This document shows, piece after piece, positions 1-4,473 of a stretch of 6,300 nucleotides of DNA. How positions within the stretch are numbered: position 1 is the first letter of the stretch; every line of letters starts with the position of its first letter. Source of the DNA: Thermoanaerobaculia bacterium (GTDB lineage Bacteria > Acidobacteriota > Thermoanaerobaculia > Gp7-AA8); contig JAMPYE010000271.1 of NCBI GenBank assembly GCA_023700825.1, positions 1 to 6,300 on the forward strand, read 5' to 3'. The position numbers were made by a program, and so were the translations under genes. The notes below the pieces were generated by a model. The model saw only the letters and a list, made by a program, of their open reading frames with translations. It was not told where the DNA came from and ran no database searches.

Positions 1-34
1 CGATTCCCTGCGGCGCGGCGCGATCAGACCAAAC
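1..34. other. 3' flank of the proline-rich membrane protein gene, window edge
   Basis: This short stretch lies just downstream of the TAG stop of the minus-strand gene ending at 35. It is GC-rich and holds no gene. It contains the 10-mer GCGCGATCAG at 18-27, which recurs inside two other intergenic elements (952-961 and 6070-6079). It may therefore be the edge of a further repeat element that continues to the left of the window; that is inference. Confidence 0.3.
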
Positions 35-853
35 CTAGTTGTACTGCTCCAGATTCTCGGGCGAGAGGCCGTAGTACTCGCGGTACGCCTCGAGCTGGAC
101 CATCACCATGACGCACATCGCCACGGGAACCGTGACGAGGATGCCGATCAGGCAGGCGATCAGGCCGACGATCTCGGCCACGAGGAACACCACGAAGATG
201 GCGAGCCAGAGCAGCAGGAAGTTCACGAAGTCGGGCTTGACCTTCGCGATGCTCTCCTTGAGCGCGCCGATCGCGTCCATGTTGCGGAAGAGCACCAGCG
301 GGAACGCGAAGATCATGAGCGTTCCCATGAGGATCGGGTAGATGATCCCGAACACCGGGATGCCGATGCAGCCGACGCATCCTGCGATCGTCTGAATCAT
401 GCTTCCCAGGCTCCCGAGCCCCATGCGGCTCGCAAACTGGCCGGCGTAGAAAAGAATCATGATCACCAGCGGCGGCCCGATGACGATGAGCCACAGAAGC
501 ATCGTCTCGGTGAACTTCCGGAACCCCTTGAATACGTCGCCGACCTCGGCTGGCATGCCGAGCATCTTCTTGGCCACGAAGATGTAGAGGCCCGCGACGA
601 GCGGCCCGCCGACGATGAAGTACGGGATGTAGCAGAGCACCGCGGAGACCGCCATGCAGAGCATCACGACGATGCCGGCGATGAAGTACTCGACCCACGC
701 CGGCTTAACGCGGTCGAACGCTTCGTTGAACCACTCACCGATCCGCACTCCGCCAGCACCCGTAGGCGGACGCGGAGGAGGAGGGGTCGGAGGCGTGAAG
801 GAACCACCGTACGGCGGCGGCGGAGGAGGCGGAGGAGGAGGCATCTCAGTCAT
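35..853 (-). CDS. Polytopic membrane protein with proline-rich N-terminus, unknown function
   Basis: 272 aa. Residues 1-32 are a low-complexity head with ten consecutive prolines at 5-14, then further proline clusters at 21-30. A short amphipathic linker follows (37-52, containing WFNEAFDRVKPAW). After it come about six hydrophobic segments, near 54-77, 79-95, 118-139, 160-187, 208-232 and 234-254. The loop GDVFKGF (105-111) and the stretch ending EAYREYYGL resemble the broad class of bacterial integral membrane proteins annotated as DUF975-like or glycerophosphodiesterase membrane-domain-like. That assignment is a loose impression, not a firm family call. No catalytic motif is visible. The proline head would be cytoplasmic if the first segment inserts in the usual way. 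The start is supported by AGGAG six bases upstream of the ATG. The gene has the same orientation as the upstream permease gene, but a repeat element of about 180 bp separates them, so co-transcription is uncertain. Confidence 0.85.
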   Translation of the reverse strand: MTEMPPPPPPPPPPYGGSFTPPTPPPPRPPTGAGGVRIGEWFNEAFDRVKPAWVEYFIAGIVVMLCMAVSAVLCYIPYFIVGGPLVAGLYIFVAKKMLGMPAEVGDVFKGFRKFTETMLLWLIVIGPPLVIMILFYAGQFASRMGLGSLGSMIQTIAGCVGCIGIPVFGIIYPILMGTLMIFAFPLVLFRNMDAIGALKESIAKVKPDFVNFLLLWLAIFVVFLVAEIVGLIACLIGILVTVPVAMCVMVMVQLEAYREYYGLSPENLEQYN

Positions 854-859
854 TGGAGA

Positions 860-864
860 CTCCT
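860..864 (-). promoter_or_regulatory. Ribosome binding site for the proline-rich membrane protein
   Basis: On the minus strand the sequence reads AGGAG, then six bases, then ATG at 853-851. This decides the start at 853. A TAGAAT hexamer at 893-888 could be a -10 element about 35 bases upstream of the start codon, but no convincing -35 hexamer precedes it; the matching position falls at the edge of the heptamer array. Confidence 0.6.
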
Positions 865-907
865 GTTCTTGCTGAATTGATGACGCGATTCTATCAGCAT
901 TGAACCG

Positions 908-935
908 AGGCGATAGGCGAGAGGCGAAAGGCGAT
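908..935 (+). repeat. Heptamer array, locus 1 left arm (AGGCGAN x4)
   Basis: Four exact-period units: AGGCGAT, AGGCGAG, AGGCGAA and AGGCGAT. The six bases AGGCGA are invariant and only the seventh varies. The inverted partner is at 1057-1084. The two arms pair at 24 of 28 positions, and all four mismatches fall on the variable seventh base. The arm lies 54 bp upstream of the start codon of the membrane protein gene ending at 35. Confidence 0.9.
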
Positions 936-1056
936 GAGCAGACAGAACGGAGCGCGATCAGTGCGCGGAGCGCAAACCGCCGGGGGAACGCGCATCAAAA
1001 GTGAACGTCTCGTTTCACCGATCGCTGGCCCCTGCGTCAAGTCGGGTCGCCTGCTC
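936..1056. other. Core of inverted-heptad locus 1
   Basis: Non-coding spacer of 121 bp between the two heptamer arms. It contains GCGC-GATCAGT-GCGC at 952-966 (4-bp stem, 7-base loop), the GGAGCGC motif twice (949-955 and 967-973), and an imperfect hairpin at 1001-1018 (GTGAACG / CGTTTCAC with one bulged base). A lone GTCGCCT unit at 1046-1052 lies four bases from the right arm. No ORF with gene-like features is present; open frames that cross it are antisense shadows of the permease gene. Confidence 0.6.
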
Positions 1057-1084
1057 CTCGCCTCTCGCCTGTCGCCTCTCGCCT
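1057..1084 (-). repeat. Heptamer array, locus 1 right arm (inverted AGGCGAN x4)
   Basis: Plus-strand units are CTCGCCT, CTCGCCT, GTCGCCT and CTCGCCT, which on the minus strand read AGGCGAN four times. With the isolated unit at 1046-1052, all nine units of the locus keep AGGCGA intact. The array ends three bases from the TGA of the permease gene, so it sits immediately downstream of that gene. Confidence 0.9.
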
Positions 1085-1087
1085 CAT

Positions 1088-2758
1088 TCAAAGCTGTCTT
1101 CGCACCAGCCGCCAGTTCGCGACCTCGATCGGTCCCACGGACAGGAGCAGCGACACGGCGAGCGCGATCGCGACGGGCGCCGCGGCGGCGAGGGCCGACT
1201 GCGTGTTCTCGATCCCGAACCACATCCGCAGCATGAAGCCGTGCATCGGCTTCGCCATCAGGAACATCATCAGCCCGACGTAGAGCAGCGAGACCGCCAT
1301 GTAGGCGAAGCCGCCGAGCGACATCGCGAGCTCCAGGGGATTCTCCAGCTTGAAGTCGGGGCTCGCGGCCCCCATCCCGACTCCCATCGCCACCAGCGTC
1401 GCGCTCACGAGCACCGCGCCGATCAGCGTGTAGGCCCACACGAGCGGAGGCGCGTCGAGGATCACGTTCCCGAGAGACGTGAGGAGCAAGCCGACGAACA
1501 GAAGCGGGACGAGGTAGACGAGCACCTTCACCCAGAGCAGCAACCGGAACGACACGGGAGCCGACTCGAGAATCCAGTACTGCTTGCCCTCCGCCGAGAT
1601 CGACGGATAGGCGAAACGAAGACAGGTTGCCGCGATGACGAACCCGGTCATCCCCAGGTTCAGGTACGCGACGAGCACGGCGCGGAAGTCTCCCTGCAGC
1701 GGGAGCATCCGGATGTTGTACATGTAGAGAAACAGCAGCGCGACCATCATGAAGAGCTGCGACCATTGGGCCGCGTCGCGGGTGAGGATTCGTACTTCTT
1801 TTCCCAGGATGGCGCGAACCTGGGGATCGAGCTTCGCCGTTACCCGGTCGAGCACGCCGGTGAGCGCGCCGGAGCCGAGAGCGACGGGCGCCGAGGTCTC
1901 CTTCGCGCGCACCCAGGCCACGAAATAGACCTTCGTCCCGATCGCGAGAAACAGCACGAACGACGACAGCGCAAGCGCCGCGAGCTTGAGGGTCGCCCCT
2001 GCGCCGCCGCTCCCGTCGAACGCGGCCACCAGCGCCTCCGCGAGCCACGTGCTCGGGTAGAGATCCGCCGACGGCATCTCGATCGCCCGCAGAACGGTGA
2101 CGAGGTCGTCGGTCGTCACGTTCTGGAAGAGACGCTCGGGACGGGAGATGCGAAGGCCGATGATCGCCGCGGTCACCGCGACGATCGCGAGCGTGGCCGC
2201 GATCTGGTGCACCTGGCGGACCGGAAAGTAGCGGACCATCACGATGATGGCGAGCGCCGCGAGGCTCACCGGCGTCGCGAGGAGCAAGAGCAGGTTGAGC
2301 GTGCCGAGCGCGAGCACTTCGCCACCGCGGTCGTACTGCCTGCCGAGGGCGTAGAACATCGGCAGCAGGAAGGCGATCACCAGGTACGAGCTCTGGACGA
2401 ACGTCTTCGCCCAGCGCGAGGCGACGATCCGCGCGCGCGGCACCGGCGCGCAGTGGTAGGTCTCCAGGTCGAGATCGGCGAAGAACGCGCCGATCGAGCT
2501 CGTGAGCGCCGAGAAGAAAAGGACGAATAGCGCGATGAGAAAAACGAGCCCGAGCAGGTTCTGCACGAGCCCGATGGCGAAGAACGGCGTAAGCGCCTCG
2601 ATCTGCGCCGTCATTTCGAAGAGACGCTGAAAGACGCGAAAATCTCCGTAGAGAAACGCGCCGAAGATCGCGCCCACCACGACCACGCGCGCGATCGCCG
2701 TCGCGTCGAACGGGCGAAGGCGGGCGAGGGCGAGGCGGAGAGGCCAAAGGGAGCGCAT
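1088..2758 (-). CDS. ABC-2-type transporter permease (large putative exporter permease)
   Basis: 556 aa from the ATG at 2758. The open frame extends to 2848, but the extra 30 codons run through repeat DNA. The mature-looking start MRSLWPLRLALARLRPF is typical of an inner-membrane protein. There are many hydrophobic segments in two halves, separated by a hydrophilic region near residues 290-320. The central motif KEVRILTRDAAQWSQ (320-334) and the later RFAYPSISAEGKQYWIL match, from memory, the hallmarks of the large putative ABC exporter permease family (Pfam ABC_tran_2-like). In that family the permease works with a separate ABC ATPase to move an unknown substrate across the inner membrane. 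No Walker A or signature motif is encoded in the window, and the gene upstream is divergent, so the ATPase partner is not adjacent on the 5' side. No clear Shine-Dalgarno precedes the ATG. Family confidence is fairly high; the substrate is unknown. Confidence 0.85.
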   Translation of the reverse strand: MRSLWPLRLALARLRPFDATAIARVVVVGAIFGAFLYGDFRVFQRLFEMTAQIEALTPFFAIGLVQNLLGLVFLIALFVLFFSALTSSIGAFFADLDLETYHCAPVPRARIVASRWAKTFVQSSYLVIAFLLPMFYALGRQYDRGGEVLALGTLNLLLLLATPVSLAALAIIVMVRYFPVRQVHQIAATLAIVAVTAAIIGLRISRPERLFQNVTTDDLVTVLRAIEMPSADLYPSTWLAEALVAAFDGSGGAGATLKLAALALSSFVLFLAIGTKVYFVAWVRAKETSAPVALGSGALTGVLDRVTAKLDPQVRAILGKEVRILTRDAAQWSQLFMMVALLFLYMYNIRMLPLQGDFRAVLVAYLNLGMTGFVIAATCLRFAYPSISAEGKQYWILESAPVSFRLLLWVKVLVYLVPLLFVGLLLTSLGNVILDAPPLVWAYTLIGAVLVSATLVAMGVGMGAASPDFKLENPLELAMSLGGFAYMAVSLLYVGLMMFLMAKPMHGFMLRMWFGIENTQSALAAAAPVAIALAVSLLLSVGPIEVANWRLVRRQL

Positions 2759-2787
2759 GGCTGCCGCTATCGTGACGGAGTTCGGCC

Positions 2788-2815
2788 GAATTGAGAATCG
2801 GGAATCGAAAGATCG
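2788..2815 (+). repeat. Degenerate heptamer array, locus 4 left arm (GAATYGR)
   Basis: Units in register are GAATTGA, GAATCGG, GAATCGA and a degenerate AAGATCG. The period is seven, as in the other loci, but the sequence is more decayed. The array lies 29 bp upstream of the permease start codon. The inverted counterpart is at 3035-3069. Confidence 0.6.
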
Positions 2816-2831
2816 CAGGGGCGCGAGGCTC

Positions 2832-2876
2832 GAGTGTGGCGCAGACACTCCTGTCTGCGCACGGCGCGAAGCGCCG
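2832..2876 (+). repeat. Double-hairpin REP-like module, copy 1
   Basis: The module starts GAGTGTG and is followed by a 9-bp perfect stem GCGCAGACA / TGTCTGCGC (2839-2847 with 2852-2860) closing a CTCC loop. After one base, a second 6-bp stem CGGCGC / GCGCCG (2862-2867 with 2871-2876) closes a GAA loop. The same layout recurs at 2995-3036 and 4382-4424 in inverted orientation, and in divergent form at 4277-4317. Translation of such repeats gives peptides of the WRRHSCLR type, which are spurious. No U-rich tract follows, so a classical terminator is not supported. Confidence 0.85.
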
Positions 2877-2994
2877 CCTTGATGCGAGCCGGAGGCAACG
2901 CGCTGGCAGCAAGGATGCCGGTCGGGCGACGCGCTGGCGCGCCCGCTTGGATCAACTCGCCGGCCTCACGCGGGAACCACGCCGGATGGGGCGG
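2877..2994. other. Core of locus 4 between the two double hairpins
   Basis: Non-coding GC-rich spacer of 118 bp in the 372-bp gap between the divergent permease and msrA genes. It has a direct repeat ACGCGCTGGC at 2898-2907 and 2929-2938, and a 6-bp stem CGGGCG / CGCCCG at 2923-2928 with 2940-2945. Open frames crossing it have no start signal and are not believable genes. Promoters for the two divergent genes would have to lie in this gap, but no clear -35/-10 pair is visible. Confidence 0.5.
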
Positions 2995-3036
2995 GCCGCC
3001 TTCGGCGGCGCGCAGGCAGGAGTGCCTGCGCCACAC
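2995..3036 (-). repeat. Double-hairpin REP-like module, copy 2 (inverted)
   Basis: Read on the minus strand it begins GTGTGGCGCAGG. The 9-bp stem is GCGCAGGCA / TGCCTGCGC (3010-3018 with 3023-3031) with a GGAG loop on the plus strand. The second stem is GCCGCC / GGCGGC (2995-3000 with 3004-3009) with loop TTC, which is GAA on the minus strand. Compared with copy 1 the A-T pair in the long stem has become G-C on both sides, a compensatory change. The second stem differs in sequence but still pairs fully. Confidence 0.85.
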
Positions 3037-3069
3037 GATTCGTCCCAACCATCTCCCAATTCTCAGTTC
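3035..3069 (-). repeat. Degenerate heptamer array, locus 4 right arm
   Basis: Five units in seven-base register: ACGATTC, GTCCCAA, CCATCTC, CCAATTC and TCAGTTC. On the minus strand they read GAACTGA, GAATTGG, GAGATGG, TTGGGAC and GAATCGT, which resemble the left-arm units at 2788-2815. Two units fit the consensus poorly, so this is the weakest of the arms. It abuts the double hairpin on its inner side. Confidence 0.5.
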
Positions 3070-3118
3070 CGCCACAGGCGCAGGCAATCACCCGTCCGCC
3101 TCGAGCGTTCTCCGATGC

Positions 3119-3123
3119 GGAGG
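3119..3123 (+). promoter_or_regulatory. Ribosome binding site deciding the msrA start
   Basis: GGAGG with seven bases to the ATG at 3131. The same reading frame is open back to 2834, but the upstream in-frame codons run through the double-hairpin repeat and lack such a site. This marks 3131 as the true start. Confidence 0.75.
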
Positions 3124-3130
3124 CTCCCCC

Positions 3131-3724
3131 ATGCGCAAACTCTGCCTGATCGCACTCGCGATCCTCACGCCCCTCGTCGCCACGGCCCAGGCCAACCGTT
3201 CCGCTTCGGTCGCGACGGCTACCTTCGCCGGCGGCTGTTTCTGGTGCATGGAGCCGCCGTTCGACAAGCTCCCCGGAGTGATCTCGACCACCTCCGGGTA
3301 CACCGGCGGAAAGGTGAGAAACCCCACCTACGAACAGGTGTCGGGCGGTGGGACGGGCCACGCGGAAGCCGTCGAGATTCGCTTCGACCCGAACAAGGTC
3401 TCGTACGCGGCGCTGCTCGAGGTCTTCTGGCGCAACATCGACCCCACCGTGAGCGACCGCCAGTTCTGCGACTCCGGTAGCCAGTACCGCACCGCGATCT
3501 TCTTCCACGACGAGGCGCAGAAGGCGCTCGCCCTCCAGACGAAGGCAAGGATCGAGAAGGAAAAGGGCTGGAAGATCCGGACGGAGATCGCTCCTGCGAG
3601 CGCGTTCTATCCGGCCGAGGAGTACCACCAGGATTACTACTTGAAGAACCCGGTCCGCTACAAATACTACCGGGGCGGTTGCGGTCGCGACGCCCGCCTT
3701 ACGGAACTCTGGGGAACGAAGTAA
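3131..3724 (+). CDS. msrA: Peptide-methionine (S)-S-oxide reductase MsrA, exported
   Basis: 197 aa. MsrA reduces methionine-S-sulfoxide in proteins, restoring oxidised methionines. Residues 1-21 form a signal peptide (MRK, a hydrophobic core, then TAQA as a likely cleavage site), so this copy should act in the periplasm or outside the inner membrane. The catalytic signature GGCFWCME is at 34-41 with the nucleophile Cys36. GHAEAVE follows at 76-82, then QFCDSGSQYR (111-120), EEYHQDYY near 161-168, and the C-terminal YYRGGCGRDARL with Cys184, the probable resolving cysteine. Cys39 and Cys113 are further candidates. All expected family blocks are present and in order, so the enzyme looks intact. 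No msrB or membrane electron donor lies in the window. The gene is followed after 86 bp by a second exported-protein gene on the same strand. Confidence 0.96.
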   Translation: MRKLCLIALAILTPLVATAQANRSASVATATFAGGCFWCMEPPFDKLPGVISTTSGYTGGKVRNPTYEQVSGGGTGHAEAVEIRFDPNKVSYAALLEVFWRNIDPTVSDRQFCDSGSQYRTAIFFHDEAQKALALQTKARIEKEKGWKIRTEIAPASAFYPAEEYHQDYYLKNPVRYKYYRGGCGRDARLTELWGTK

Positions 3725-3810
3725 ACGCTTCCGGCCCCCGGTCCGTCTGTTCGTGAAGCGAGTTGCTGCATAATCGGCGGCACACCAAACGAACACCCGG
3801 AGGGTCTTCC
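3725..3810 (+). other. Short spacer between msrA and the DUF2541-like gene
   Basis: This is the only inter-genic space here without heptamer arrays or double hairpins. A CATAAT hexamer at 3769-3774 could be a -10 element serving the downstream gene, but the position 17 bases upstream does not resemble TTGACA. The promoter idea is weak and read-through from msrA is equally possible. Confidence 0.25.
3799..3804 (+). promoter_or_regulatory. Ribosome binding site for the small exported protein
   Basis: GGAGGG ends six bases before the ATG at 3811. It selects this start over an in-frame ATG at 3763, which would add 16 polar residues ahead of the signal peptide. Confidence 0.75.
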
Positions 3811-4203
3811 ATGGCGAGACGACTGACGGTCTCACTCTTTGCAGTATTCGTCTTCCTTACCGGAGCGCTCGCGCTCCATGGCGAAAAGCGGGTCTTTCTC
3901 GGAGACCGGGTCGTCACCAACAAGGCCGACAGGGACGTCTTCGAGGTCAAAGGGAACGACTGGTACAGGAAGATCCAGTTCGAGACGCGCCGCGCCGGCG
4001 TCGAGATCCTCGACCTGAAGGTCCACTACGAGGGTGGCGGCGTGGAAGACATCGAGGTGAGGTCCTTCATCGAGCCGGGTGGCTGGAGCCGCGAGATCGA
4101 CCTCAACGGCGGCCAGCGCCGCATCGAAAAGGTCGTCTTCACCTACAAGGCATCGCCGAAGGGACAAAGGCGGGCGACGGTTAGGCTGTACGGGATACGG
4201 TAA
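3811..4203 (+). CDS. Small exported protein, DUF2541/YaaI-like
   Basis: 130 aa. Residues 1-21 are a signal peptide (MARR, a hydrophobic run, then ALA before the probable cut). The mature part of about 109 residues alternates short beta-like strands: FLGDRVV (29-35), a DRDVFEV segment (40-46), WYRKIQFE (51-58), VEILDLKVHYEGG (64-76), IEVRSFIEPGGWSREIDL (81-98), RRIEKVVFTY (103-112) and ATVRLYG (122-128). The order 'shift in a physical quantity, DLKV-Y, G-R-IDL-G-R-I, V-F-Y, A-V-LYG' resembles the DUF2541 family that includes E. coli YaaI, a small periplasmic protein of unknown function. I recall this pattern and did not search it. There are no cysteines and no catalytic motif. It may be co-transcribed with msrA, in keeping with an envelope location. 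Confidence 0.85.
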   Translation: MARRLTVSLFAVFVFLTGALALHGEKRVFLGDRVVTNKADRDVFEVKGNDWYRKIQFETRRAGVEILDLKVHYEGGGVEDIEVRSFIEPGGWSREIDLNGGQRRIEKVVFTYKASPKGQRRATVRLYGIR

Positions 4204-4210
4204 GGCGGGG

Positions 4211-4271
4211 AGACGAGAGGCGAAACGGCAGGCCAGAGGCCAGAGGTCAAAGGCCAAAGGTCAAAGCAGGC
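4211..4271 (+). repeat. Heptamer array, locus 2 left arm (AGGYCAR x5 plus hybrid start)
   Basis: Units AGGCCAG, AGGCCAG, AGGTCAA, AGGCCAA and AGGTCAA occupy 4230-4264, followed by AGCAGGC. Ahead of them, 4211-4224 reads AGACGAG, AGGCGAA, which is the locus 1 unit type, joined by a five-base ACGGC junction. The array begins seven bases after the TAA of the DUF2541-like gene. Bases 4251-4271 are perfectly repeated in inverted orientation at 4449-4469 (21 bp). Confidence 0.9.
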
Positions 4272-4276
4272 ATGTG

Positions 4277-4317
4277 GAGTGTGAAAGCGCAGCTTTCGCG
4301 GCGTCGCGAAGCGGCGC
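4277..4317 (+). repeat. Double-hairpin REP-like module, divergent copy 4
   Basis: It begins GAGTGTG like copy 1. The first stem is GAAAGC / GCTTTC (4283-4288 with 4292-4297) with loop GCA, quite different in sequence from the other copies. The second stem is seven pairs, GCGTCGC / GCGGCGC with one G-T wobble (4301-4307 with 4311-4317), and closes the same GAA loop. The layout is conserved although the first stem has no sequence similarity to the other copies. Confidence 0.65.
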
Positions 4318-4381
4318 AATCGTTCGACTGGCCGGCTGCTCTGAGTGTGCTTCGTGATGCTCAGCCTCTGCCCGATGACTG
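4318..4381. other. Core of locus 2 between double hairpins
   Basis: A 64-bp non-coding stretch in the convergent gap between the DUF2541-like gene and cls. I see no gene and only weak dyad symmetry (CTGAG at 4341-4345, CTCAG at 4360-4364). Confidence 0.4.
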
Positions 4382-4424
4382 GTCGCCTTCGGCGACGCGC
4401 AGACAGGAGTGTCTGCGCCACACC
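4382..4424 (-). repeat. Double-hairpin REP-like module, copy 3 (inverted)
   Basis: On the minus strand it begins GGTGTGGCGCAGACAC. The 9-bp stem GCGCAGACA / TGTCTGCGC (4397-4405 with 4410-4418) has a GGAG loop on the plus strand. The second stem GTCGCC / GGCGAC (4382-4387 with 4391-4396) closes TTC, which is GAA on the minus strand. The first 27 bases from GTGTGG are identical to copy 1, while the second stem has a different but fully paired sequence. It faces copy 4 in inverted orientation. Confidence 0.85.
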
Positions 4425-4448
4425 AATACGACCAACTCACCGGCTTCG

Positions 4449-4469
4449 GCCTGCTTTGACCTTTGGCCT
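4449..4469 (-). repeat. Heptamer array, locus 2 right arm
   Basis: It contains TTGACCT (4456-4462) and TTGGCCT (4463-4469), the inverse of AGGTCAA and AGGCCAA. The preceding bases GCCTGCT extend the match, giving a 21-bp perfect inverted repeat with 4251-4271. The array ends four bases from the TAA of cls, so both convergent genes stop right at the edge of this element. Confidence 0.9.
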
Positions 4470-4473
4470 GCCT

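Noticed and set aside
1001..2530. 509-codon open frame on the plus strand
   Set aside because: It is antisense to the permease, rich in Arg, His, Glu and Asp, with no recognisable domain or ribosome binding site.
894..2912. 672-codon open frame on the minus strand overlapping the permease
   Set aside because: It is a frame-shifted shadow of the permease gene, arginine-rich and low in hydrophobic structure, as expected from GC-rich DNA read out of frame.
2832..3036. Intrinsic transcription terminators
   Set aside because: The hairpins are strong but no run of T follows them on either strand. One pair also lies upstream of both divergent genes, where a terminator would make no sense.
3763..3810. 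Upstream ATG at 3763 as start of the DUF2541-like protein
   Set aside because: It would place 16 polar residues ahead of the signal peptide, and the ribosome binding site at 3799-3804 fits the ATG at 3811.
4204..4473. Complete insertion sequence
   Set aside because: The inverted repeats are present but there is no transposase frame, and the core is only about 64 bp between the hairpin modules. A non-autonomous element is the most that can be said.
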